The position numbers were made by a program, and so were the translations under genes. A stretch of 5,372 nucleotides of DNA from positions 1 to 5,372 of the forward strand of contig JAWOHT010000197.1 of the NCBI GenBank assembly GCA_046485045.1, given 5' to 3'. The stretch comes from JAFGPL01 sp046485045 (GTDB lineage Bacteria > Bacteroidota > Bacteroidia > Bacteroidales > UBA10428). Positions 1 through 5,372 of this stretch are shown piece by piece (within the stretch, counting starts at the first letter, position 1; every line of letters starts with the position of its first letter). Below the pieces are notes generated by a model. It was not told where the DNA came from. It worked only from the letters and a program-made list of their open reading frames with translations, and ran no database searches.

Positions 1-7
1 ACAAAAT

Positions 8-169
8 ATGGACTTTTTAACAAAAGAAAAAAGTAGGCAAAAAAGAAAAGGTGTTAATAACCAGAATAACTTTCCGCTGCGCTACAAGTTATTTCCGGTT
101 ATTAACACAAATTACATCATTAGTATTATATTTTTTATTAATCTTGTTTTTAAGATAAAACTGTCCTAA
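8..169 (+). other. Doubtful 53-codon ORF spanning the palindrome
   Basis: An ATG at 8 opens a frame that runs to TAA at 167-169. The predicted peptide has a basic start (MDFLTKEKSRQKRKG) and a hydrophobic end (about residues 36-48, with IISIIFFINLVF). I recognise no family. The 58-base palindrome lies entirely inside it, there is no ribosome binding site in the few upstream bases available, and composition is set mainly by A and T runs. It is probably a chance frame through a repeat. It is listed because the bidirectional terminator at 202-236 would also end a rightward transcript from here. Confidence 0.15.
51..108. repeat. Long imperfect palindrome, possible dispersed REP-like element
   Basis: Positions 51-62 (gtgttaataacc) are the exact reverse complement of 97-108. 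A second arm, 65-72 (aataactt), pairs exactly with 86-93. The two stems are separated by a small asymmetric internal loop and capped by about 13 bases that are GC-richer than the surroundings (73-85). In total 20 base pairs form within 58 bases. No T-tract follows on the plus strand, and the left flank is purine-rich (about 21-50), so on the minus strand a pyrimidine-rich stretch follows the hairpin. A terminator for a minus-strand transcript is therefore conceivable, but the structure looks more like a repetitive palindromic element. Copy number cannot be judged from a single window. Confidence 0.6.
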
Positions 170-201
170 CACTGGGGGTAATCATACTTCCTATGCGCTT
201 A

Positions 202-236
202 AAAAAAAATCCTGAATTGAATTCAGGATTTTTTTT
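202..236. terminator. Bidirectional Rho-independent terminator
   Basis: The arms 202-218 (aaaaaaaatcctgaatt) and 220-236 are perfect reverse complements around a single central G at 219. The stem core tcctgaa/ttcagga is flanked by eight A on one side and eight T on the other, so each strand reads as a hairpin followed by a U-tract. It lies 19 bases past the stop codon of the minus-strand hydrolase, which is its obvious client. On the plus strand it would stop transcripts entering from the left edge. Confidence 0.85.
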
Positions 237-255
237 AGTAATCGGGTTCGGGTTG

Positions 256-1473
256 TTATTTTTTCTGCATGGCCTCATATTCAAGGCTCGCAAGAATAAA
301 AGGTCCTGTTGCTTTAGGATCGTTGTCTCTTTTACGCTCATTGATATAATATTCATAGCTCCCGTTACGGTATGGGTCTCCTCCAAGACCGGCAACCGCA
401 CATACAGGGGTGATCCTAATTAAACCGTTTTCATCTCTTTTAATCAGGTTATTTATGATGCCTTCATAAGCTTTCACTGCATGGTCCTGATACTTTTCAT
501 CAATATAACCGAGGCGTAGCGATTTCAACATGGTATATGCCAGCATACTCGATACTGAACCTTCCAGATAATTGCCTTCTCTGGTACCCTGATCGAGCAC
601 CTGGTACCAAAGACCGGTATTCTCATCCTGCACTTTAACCACAGCTTCGACCAAACGGTTCAAAACAGCTACTATCTCGTTTTGCCTGGGGTGATCTTCC
701 GGAAAATAATCAAGTACATCAACCAACGCCATGGCATACCAGCCCATCGCCCTGCCCCAGAAATGAGGCGAGCAACCTGTCAAAGAATCTGCCCATTGCT
801 GTTCCCTGCTCTCATCCCAGGCATGGTATAAAAGACCTGTTTTGCTGTCTCTGGTTTTTTCTTCCACAGCTGTTATCCAGTTTGCAATATCATCAAACAT
901 GTCAGGTTGGTTGTACAATTTTGCATATTCTGCCATAAAAGGGCCACCCATATAAACTCCGTCAAGCCACATTTGGTGAGGATACCGCTTTTTGTGCCAG
1001 AACCCGCCCGTAGAAGTCCTGGGATGGTCGGCCAATTGTTTTTTTAAAGTATCTATTGCCACCTTATACTTTTGATCTCCGGTTTTTTCATAAAGGTTAA
1101 TAACCATTCTACCGGGATTGATATGATCAATATTATATTCCTGCATATCATAAGACCTGATTTGGCCATTGTTATCAATCATGGTATCTGCATATTGCCT
1201 CACATATTCAAAATACTTCGTATCTCCTGTTTCTTCAGACAGTATTTGCAGCGACATACCTATAAGCCCATAGGTATAACTCCAGACAGGATTATCCCTG
1301 TCTTCCATCAGCCACATATTTGGATAGCTTTCTATGAGGCTTTCAGCCATCTGTTGAGACCAGGGTTTCGATTCTATTGATTGTTTATTACTGCTTTTAC
1401 AACCGGTATAGAATAAACATACCGAAACGATAATCATCGCCATACCAAAAAGTACTTTCATTTTTTGTTTCAT
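256..1473 (-). CDS. GH88/GH105 family unsaturated glucuronyl/rhamnogalacturonyl hydrolase, lipoprotein
   Basis: A 405-residue exported enzyme predicted to remove the 4,5-unsaturated uronic acid from the non-reducing end of oligosaccharides left by polysaccharide lyases (pectin rhamnogalacturonan, or ulvan in marine relatives). Residues 1-25 form a lipoprotein signal: charged start, hydrophobic 7-21, then FYTGC with the lipidated Cys at 25. The -3 position is Tyr, weaker than the usual Leu. The rest matches the (alpha/alpha)6-barrel of the YteR type. NIDHINPGR (114-122) carries Asp116. MWLDGVYMGGPF (168-179) carries Asp171, the expected counterpart of the YteR catalytic Asp143, which hydrates the double bond. 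HAWD (217-220), FWGRAMGWYAMALVDVL (238-254) and the late YYINERKRDNDPKATGPFILASLEYE block are also family-typical. Length is normal and the frame intact. Start at 1473 lacks a Shine-Dalgarno; Met5 at 1461 is an alternative that keeps the signal peptide. Substrate cannot be fixed: no SusC/SusD, lyase or regulator lies nearby. Confidence 0.92.
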   Translation of the reverse strand: MKQKMKVLFGMAMIIVSVCLFYTGCKSSNKQSIESKPWSQQMAESLIESYPNMWLMEDRDNPVWSYTYGLIGMSLQILSEETGDTKYFEYVRQYADTMIDNNGQIRSYDMQEYNIDHINPGRMVINLYEKTGDQKYKVAIDTLKKQLADHPRTSTGGFWHKKRYPHQMWLDGVYMGGPFMAEYAKLYNQPDMFDDIANWITAVEEKTRDSKTGLLYHAWDESREQQWADSLTGCSPHFWGRAMGWYAMALVDVLDYFPEDHPRQNEIVAVLNRLVEAVVKVQDENTGLWYQVLDQGTREGNYLEGSVSSMLAYTMLKSLRLGYIDEKYQDHAVKAYEGIINNLIKRDENGLIRITPVCAVAGLGGDPYRNGSYEYYINERKRDNDPKATGPFILASLEYEAMQKK

Positions 1474-1645
1474 GTTTATAGATTTTTTTCAACTGTAAAT
1501 ATATTCAATAAATTTTACATAGAAAATTATCATATGTTATCGAATTGCCAGAATCTTAAATCAATATAACAAGAGCAGCGCCTGAAACAAGCAAAATTTG
1601 TATTAGTATGCCATATTGTCTGTAATTGATTAGGAAATATGTCAA

Positions 1646-1678
1646 TTTGTCTTTTTATTGATGATGGCACCACTTTTG
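1646..1678 (+). promoter_or_regulatory. Possible Bacteroidota-type promoter for the hsp20 gene
   Basis: TTTG at 1646-1649 is followed after 21 bases by CACTTTTG at 1671-1678. The Bacteroidota primary sigma-factor consensus is TTTG, 19-21 bases, then TAnnTTTG; the -7 element here differs only at its first base. Transcription would begin near 1685 and leave about 50 bases of A-rich leader before the start codon. A second partial match, TATTTTG at 1684-1690, has no well-spaced -33 element. A comparable promoter for the divergent hydrolase gene was not found: TACAGTTG on the minus strand (1497-1490) is one mismatch from the -7 consensus but lacks a -33 TTG. Confidence 0.35.
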
Positions 1679-1723
1679 AAAACTATTTTGTGAAATTAAA
1701 AATTACAAAACAAACAAAAATAT

Positions 1724-1728
1724 GGAGG
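1724..1728 (+). promoter_or_regulatory. Shine-Dalgarno GGAGG that favours the 1737 start
   Basis: GGAGG lies 8 bases before ATG 1737 and overlaps the first two codons of the longer reading that starts at 1722. It is the only strong Shine-Dalgarno match before any gene here; the other starts have A/T-rich leaders, as is usual in Bacteroidota. A caveat is that ATG GAG G would also appear simply because the second codon is GAG. Confidence 0.5.
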
Positions 1729-1736
1729 ATAAAGCT

Positions 1737-2168
1737 ATGTTACCGAATGTGAGAATCAGAAAAAGCTGGCCGGGCCTGATAAATGAATTTCTTAACGACA
1801 ACGCCATGCCTGGTGTTTATGGCTGGGAAAAGAGCCAAAGCTTACCTGCAGTTAACATTTCAGAAGGAAATGACGATTACAGGATAGAAATTGCCGCTCC
1901 GGGTCTGGGCAAAGAAGATTTTAAAGTAAGCCTCGACAATGGTATACTGACTATTTCATCTGTAAAAGAGACTGATAACGGGTCGAACGAGCAAAATGTT
2001 TTAAGAAAAGAATTCAGTTACAGCTCTTTTTGCCGTTCATTCCGCCTGCCCGACATGGTAAATGGCGACATGATCAAAGCTACCCATAGGGACGGTATAC
2101 TTAATATCGTGGTTCCCAAAAAAGATGAGGCAAAAGTAAAACCTGTAAGGGAAATCAAAATTTTATAA
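1737..2168 (+). CDS. Hsp20/alpha-crystallin family small heat shock protein
   Basis: A cytoplasmic ATP-independent holdase that binds unfolding proteins and forms oligomers; 143 residues from the start chosen here. The N-terminal arm (about residues 1-35, RIRKSWPGLINEFLND) is short and typical of bacterial class A proteins. The alpha-crystallin domain covers roughly residues 37-131, from LPAVNISEGNDDYRIEIAAPG through the FKVSLDNGILTIS strand to the diagnostic HRDGILNIVVPKK block. The tail ends in REIKIL, supplying the I-x-I motif that docks into neighbouring dimers. The frame also opens at ATG 1722, giving 148 residues (MEDKAM...). I prefer ATG 1737, because GGAGG at 1724-1728 lies 8 bases before it and the product then begins MLPNVRIRK, as homologues tend to. 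The gene is monocistronic and divergent from the hydrolase. No HrcA CIRCE operator (TTAGCACTC-N9-GAGTGCTAA) is visible upstream. Confidence 0.93.
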   Translation: MLPNVRIRKSWPGLINEFLNDNAMPGVYGWEKSQSLPAVNISEGNDDYRIEIAAPGLGKEDFKVSLDNGILTISSVKETDNGSNEQNVLRKEFSYSSFCRSFRLPDMVNGDMIKATHRDGILNIVVPKKDEAKVKPVREIKIL

Positions 2169-2219
2169 AGTCAGAGAAGTTTTGGTTTCAGGAGAGAGTT
2201 TTAAAAGCCCTGCAAATAT

Positions 2220-2270
2220 ACATTCCTGCACAAGCCAGCCTGGGTAAACCAGTCGGGCAGGCAGGAATGT
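2220..2270 (+). terminator. Hairpin after hsp20, possible weak terminator or repeat
   Basis: ACATTCCTGC (2220-2229) and GCAGGAATGT (2261-2270) are perfect 10-base complements, separated by 31 bases that can form a small inner hairpin (CTGG 2240-2243 with CCAG 2249-2252). The structure is 51 bases past the hsp20 stop. What follows (cttgtttatcattattt) is T-rich but interrupted, so termination would be weak. The right arm, with gggcaggcagg, is far GC-richer than the flanks, which fits an inserted palindromic repeat as well as a terminator. Confidence 0.4.
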
Positions 2271-2461
2271 CTTGTTTATCATTATTTCAAATAAGTATGG
2301 AAAGTTCTTTTGACCCCGCACAACCTCATGCAAAGACTATCAGGACGCCCTCTTTCTTTTTTTCGAAAATATATTGTTAAAAAATCATAAAATATTATAA
2401 AATAAGTATTGAATTTGTTTTTTTTGTGTTCCGAAAACCGGAATACTAATGATGTAAAAAT
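2271..2461. other. AT-rich leader region of the ABC operon, no gene seen
   Basis: This stretch lies between the hsp20 hairpin and the ATPase start and should contain the operon promoter, but I could not find a convincing TTTG / TAnnTTTG pair at proper spacing. TTTG occurs at 2414-2417 and 2423-2426 without a good -7 partner. The only forward frame noted (ATG 2297, 27 codons) has no family resemblance. Positions about 2340-2420 consist of A/T runs. Confidence 0.5.
2426..2446 (+). promoter_or_regulatory. Small hairpin just upstream of the ABC operon start
   Basis: GTGTTCCG (2426-2433) pairs with CGGAATAC (2439-2446) over eight positions, one a G-U wobble, around an AAAAC loop. It is preceded by a run of eight T (2418-2425) and ends 15 bases before the ATG at 2462. 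It is not a terminator for the plus strand, since the T run precedes the stem. It may be a leader stem affecting translation, an inverted-repeat operator, or chance. Confidence 0.3.
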
Positions 2462-3391
2462 ATGGATATTGTCGTTGAAAACATTACCAAAAAGTATGGC
2501 ACCCAAAAAGCCGTAAACAATGTGTCATTCACCGTTAAGACCGGTGAGGTATTAGGTTTTCTTGGCCCGAACGGCGCCGGAAAAACCACTACAATGAAGG
2601 CGATCACCTGTTTCCTGATGCCCAACGAAGGCGACATTAAGGTAGGGGGCATCTCAATCAGGGAAAATCCCGAAGAGATTAAAAAACATATCGGTTACCT
2701 GCCTGAAAACAATCCGCTCTATACCGATATGCCTGTAATTGATTATCTTAAATTTATTGCCGAGTTGCACCATATACCTCAGGGCAGGATAAAGGAAAGG
2801 ATCCTTGAAATGGTTCACTTGTGCGGTCTTGAGGGCGAGAAGCACAAAAAAATAAGTGAACTTTCCAAAGGCTACAAACAAAGAGTAGGACTGGCACAGG
2901 CATTGATCCACGACCCTAAAGTACTGGTGCTTGATGAACCGACTTCAGGGCTCGATCCCAACCAGATTATGGAGATACGCGACCTGATAAGAAGGATAGG
3001 ACGTGAAAAAACTGTAATCCTTAGTTCACATATCCTTGCCGAAGTTGAGGCCACATGCGACCGGATACTCATCATTAACAAAGGTGCAATTGTTGCGGAT
3101 GGCTCTTCGGGCCAACTCAGAAAACAGGCCCAGGGCAGGGAAATATTAAAAGTCACCATCGAAGGAGGGGAGGTAAATACCATTTACAAAGCCCTGCAGG
3201 AGTTATCCAATACCGAGCTGGTAGATTTTATTACCAAAAGCGACTGTCAGTTTGAAGTGCAAAGCAAACCCGATACCAGTTCAAGAAAAGATATCTTTAA
3301 ACTTTGCGTTGACAATGGATGGTACCTGACAGAACTAACCCCGACAGAGACCAAGCTTGAAGATGTTTTCCGTGAATTAACGATGAATTAA
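2462..3391 (+). CDS. gldA: ABC transporter ATP-binding protein, GldA type
   Basis: A 309-residue cytoplasmic ATPase that should power the permease encoded next. All nucleotide-binding elements are present: Walker A GPNGAGKT (35-42), signature LSKGYKQR (134-141), Walker B VLVLDE (154-159), D-loop SGLD (162-165) and switch His190 in SSH. The Q-loop position holds Glu82 in GYLPENNPLY (79-87), which is normal for this ABC-2 subfamily. The ATPase domain ends near residue 215. A C-terminal part (about 225-309), ending in the ETKLEDVFRELT block common in ABC-2 ATPases, probably contacts the permease or regulates it. Start at 2462 has an A/T leader and begins directly with the first domain strand (MDIVVENITKKYG). 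The next gene starts 15 bases downstream. The symbol marks family and gene order; the closest relatives may be the broader ABC/GldG clusters of non-gliding bacteria. Confidence 0.9.
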   Translation: MDIVVENITKKYGTQKAVNNVSFTVKTGEVLGFLGPNGAGKTTTMKAITCFLMPNEGDIKVGGISIRENPEEIKKHIGYLPENNPLYTDMPVIDYLKFIAELHHIPQGRIKERILEMVHLCGLEGEKHKKISELSKGYKQRVGLAQALIHDPKVLVLDEPTSGLDPNQIMEIRDLIRRIGREKTVILSSHILAEVEATCDRILIINKGAIVADGSSGQLRKQAQGREILKVTIEGGEVNTIYKALQELSNTELVDFITKSDCQFEVQSKPDTSSRKDIFKLCVDNGWYLTELTPTETKLEDVFRELTMN

Positions 3392-3406
3392 TAAAATATT
3401 TAACCA

Positions 3407-4135
3407 ATGAAACAGATTTGGATTATTGCCAGGCGTGAACTCGATTCTTATTTTAGTTCGTTGCTTGCATACATTGTGATTATTCTTTTCCTGGGCTTCA
3501 CAGGCCTGTTTACATGGCTGATAGGCAGTGATATATTCCTTAGAAAGGAAGCTAGCCTGGATGTTTTTTTCAACATTTCGTTCTGGACACTTCTTTTCTT
3601 CATACCGGCAATCACCATGAGGCTTATTGCAGAAGAAAACAGTTCGGGCACCCTTGAACTTATCTTAACCAAACCGGTAAATGAATGGCAATTGGTTGTA
3701 GGAAAATTTATGGCCACAATGCTATTAATCATCATTGCATTAACGCTTACATTACCTTATTACTTCACGATATTCGGACTGGGGCCTGTTGATCACGGCG
3801 CTGTATGGTCGGGCTATATCGGACTATTGCTTATGAGCGCTGCATATGCAGGCATTGGTATTTTTGCAAGCAGTCTCACCAAAAACCAGATCGTTGCATT
3901 TTTAATAGCGCTTGTAATCACAATTCTTTTCCACTGGATTTTCGGCATCCTTTCATATAACCTGAAAGGCTTCATGGGAAATCTGTTAAGTTTTTTGAGC
4001 GCTCAGACTCATTATGAATCAATAACCAGAGGGGTGATTGACAGCAAAGACATTATCTACTTCCTCAGCCTTGCATTCCTGGGCCTTTTCGCTTCCGAAC
4101 TTGTTTTGACCAAAAGAAATGTTACCGAAAACTAA
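3407..4135 (+). CDS. gldF: ABC-2 type permease, GldF type
   Basis: A 242-residue inner-membrane protein forming the transmembrane part of the ABC complex. Six hydrophobic segments are visible at about 18-40, 55-73, 102-123, 135-156, 162-182 and 216-234. Between the second and third lies the conserved cytoplasmic block MRLIAEENSSGTLELILTKPVNEWQLVVGKF (71-101), characteristic of the GldF/NosY-like ABC-2 permeases and the probable contact with the ATPase. SLTKNQIVAFL (156-166) is a further family block. Length matches GldF (about 240). The start at 3407 follows the ATPase stop by 15 bases; there is no Shine-Dalgarno, and TTAACCAAT (3400-3408) overlaps the start codon. The transported substrate is unknown for the family. 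Confidence 0.9.
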   Translation: MKQIWIIARRELDSYFSSLLAYIVIILFLGFTGLFTWLIGSDIFLRKEASLDVFFNISFWTLLFFIPAITMRLIAEENSSGTLELILTKPVNEWQLVVGKFMATMLLIIIALTLTLPYYFTIFGLGPVDHGAVWSGYIGLLLMSAAYAGIGIFASSLTKNQIVAFLIALVITILFHWIFGILSYNLKGFMGNLLSFLSAQTHYESITRGVIDSKDIIYFLSLAFLGLFASELVLTKRNVTEN

Positions 4136-4156
4136 ATGTTAACCAATAAGTTATGA
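4136..4156 (+). other. Six-codon ORF linking gldF stop to gldG start
   Basis: Directly after the permease stop (TAA 4133-4135) comes ATG 4136, reading MLTNKL and ending in TGA at 4154-4156. That stop overlaps the GldG start as ATGA (4153-4156). Such an arrangement could carry terminating ribosomes from the permease to the next start. It may equally be chance in a 17-base gap, and no ribosome binding site of its own is visible. Confidence 0.25.
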
Positions 4157-5372
4157 AAGCAAAATCAACAATAATATATGCACTTGTAATGGTAGTTGGA
4201 ATATTAATTTTGCTTAACTACCTCTCCAACCGCTTTTTCTTCAGGCTCGACCTTACCGATGACAGCCGGTACTCACTAAGCCCGGCCACAAAAAACATAC
4301 TCCGTTCACTGGATGAGCCGGTTACGGTAACTGCCTATTTTACAAAAAATTTACCACCACAATTTGCAAACCTGAAGCGTGATTTTAAAAATATGCTTAC
4401 CGATTATAAGACCATTTCAAAAGGTATGGTGGTATATGAATTTATTGATCCGGCCGAAAACGAAGAATCAGAGCGAAAAGTGCAGGAGAAAGGCATCGTT
4501 CAGGCACAGGTCGGCGGACGTGAAAAAGATGAGGTGAAGATTCAAAAAGCCTATATGGGCGCTGAAATCCAGATGGGCAATGAATCGGAGGTTATATCAA
4601 TAATACAATCAACCCAGGGAATGGAATATTTTCTTACCACAAGCATAAAAAAACTTTCGGTACATGAAAAACCGCTTGTAGGTATTTTACAGGGACACGG
4701 GGAGAAAAACTTACAAGAACTAGGGTTCCTGGTTCATAGCCTCTCGGTTTTAAATGATGTTCAACCTGTTACACTATCCGACAGTACCTCGGAACTTGAC
4801 AGATTCAATACCCTGGCAATCATATCCCCAACCGATTCTTATAGTAGCAGTGAATTAATGCAGCTTGATAATTTTCTGGCTGCCGGCAAGGGAATATTTG
4901 TGGCAATGAACAGGGTGAATGTTGACCCCAACACAGAGGCCATGGGCCATGTGATTAATACTGGGCTCGAAACCTGGCTGGCAGAAAAGGGGATCATCGT
5001 AAATGAAAATTTTGTGCTTGATAACACCAATATGCCTGTCGGAATTCAGCAGGAAGCAATGACTCCTTTCGGGCCAAGTATCGTAACAAGGCAGATTGAG
5101 TTTCCGTACTTCCCGATCGCCCGAAACTTTACAGAACATTCCATTACTGCCGGATTACAAAATGTGCTCTTCAGGTTCGTAAGCAGTATTAATTTTTCAG
5201 GCGACAGCAGCCTTATATTTAAACCTCTTGTTTTAACTTCGGAACAATCAGGCACCCAATCGGTTTCAGCCTGGCTGAACTACATGAAAGAATGGAACGA
5301 AACAGACTTTCCGTTGTCTAACCTTACTTTGGCAGCCTCGCTGGAAGGTCTTATTCAAGGATCAATATCTTC
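4153..5372 (+). CDS. gldG: GldG-family ABC transporter auxiliary protein (3' end beyond window)
   Basis: My translation from ATG 4153 stays open to the edge: 406 full codons plus two bases. The protein has a short basic start, one N-terminal membrane anchor (about 7-24, IIYALVMVVGILILLNYL) and then a large, presumably periplasmic domain of the GldG / ABC_transp_aux family. Hallmarks are LDLTDDSRYSLSPATKNIL (32-50), followed by EPVTVTAYFTKNLP. Further family-like blocks are KPLVGILQGHGE (about 174-185), NTLAIISPTD and LDNFLAAGKGIFVAMNRV. The domain is thought to act as an accessory or ligand-binding partner of the ABC complex, without enzymatic motifs. Family members are usually over 450 residues and end in a second membrane segment, so the missing part should hold that helix. 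It lies 17 bases after the permease. A DUF4340-domain gene commonly follows in related clusters and is what I would expect next. Confidence 0.88.
   Translation, partial: MKAKSTIIYALVMVVGILILLNYLSNRFFFRLDLTDDSRYSLSPATKNILRSLDEPVTVTAYFTKNLPPQFANLKRDFKNMLTDYKTISKGMVVYEFIDPAENEESERKVQEKGIVQAQVGGREKDEVKIQKAYMGAEIQMGNESEVISIIQSTQGMEYFLTTSIKKLSVHEKPLVGILQGHGEKNLQELGFLVHSLSVLNDVQPVTLSDSTSELDRFNTLAIISPTDSYSSSELMQLDNFLAAGKGIFVAMNRVNVDPNTEAMGHVINTGLETWLAEKGIIVNENFVLDNTNMPVGIQQEAMTPFGPSIVTRQIEFPYFPIARNFTEHSITAGLQNVLFRFVSSINFSGDSSLIFKPLVLTSEQSGTQSVSAWLNYMKEWNETDFPLSNLTLAASLEGLIQGSIS

Noticed and set aside
193..423. Frames on both strands across the terminator and the 3' end of the hydrolase
   Set aside because: They run through the hairpin at 202-236 and overlap the real gene out of frame; their composition follows the A and T runs.
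1072..1380. 102-codon plus-strand frame inside the hydrolase gene
   Set aside because: It is antisense to a well-supported GH88/GH105 gene, has no family resemblance, and lacks a ribosome binding site or promoter.
1474..1721. CIRCE or other heat-shock operator before hsp20
   Set aside because: No TTAGCACTC/GAGTGCTAA pair and no other extended inverted repeat is visible in the divergent gap.
2297..2380. 27-codon plus-strand frame (MESSFDPAQPH...)
   Set aside because: No upstream signal, no recognisable domain, and it ends in poly-Phe from a T run.
2282..2506. 74-codon minus-strand frame upstream of and into the ATPase gene
   Set aside because: It covers AT-rich leader DNA and the antisense of the ATPase start. 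The peptide is low in complexity and resembles no family.
4839..5255. Three minus-strand frames of 63-94 codons
   Set aside because: They are antisense to the open GldG reading frame, which has consistent family motifs throughout.
1..5372. CRISPR array, tRNA, rRNA, insertion sequence or phage genes
   Set aside because: No regularly spaced direct repeats, cloverleaf with a CCA end, transposase or phage-like protein was seen on either strand.

Overview
The window most resembles a chromosomal segment of a free-living member of the Bacteroidota (Bacteroidales/Marinilabiliales-like). The reasons are the AT-rich intergenic DNA, A/T-rich leaders without Shine-Dalgarno sequences before most genes, a secreted GH88/GH105-type pectin- or ulvan-processing lipoprotein, and a gldA-gldF-gldG type ABC cluster. 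The assignment is inferred from gene content and style; there is no rRNA or other marker.

Layout. Positions 1-255 hold no convincing gene. They contain a long palindrome (51-108) inside a doubtful 53-codon ORF (8-169), and a perfect inverted repeat with A and T tracts (202-236) that ends the next gene. Positions 256-1473 on the minus strand encode a lipoprotein unsaturated glucuronyl/rhamnogalacturonyl hydrolase. A divergent intergenic region (1474-1736) follows, with a possible Bacteroidota-type promoter for the rightward gene. An Hsp20 small heat shock protein lies at 1737-2168 on the plus strand. Positions 2169-2461 hold two hairpins and no gene.

From 2462 to the right edge runs a tight plus-strand operon: an ABC ATPase (GldA type, 2462-3391), an ABC-2 permease (GldF type, 3407-4135) and a GldG-family auxiliary protein (4153 to beyond the edge, about 407 codons visible). 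Gaps between the genes are 15 and 17 bases. Together they should form one inner-membrane ABC complex: the ATPase drives the permease, and GldG projects a large soluble domain into the periplasm. In Flavobacterium johnsoniae the homologues were named for gliding, but the same arrangement also occurs in non-gliding bacteria, so gliding cannot be concluded here.

The gene content is ordinary, and I see no clear undescribed system. The items most worth a second look are the 58-base palindrome at the left edge, a six-codon ORF bridging the gldF stop and gldG start, and the GGAGG inside the first codons of the longer hsp20 reading that points to a downstream start.
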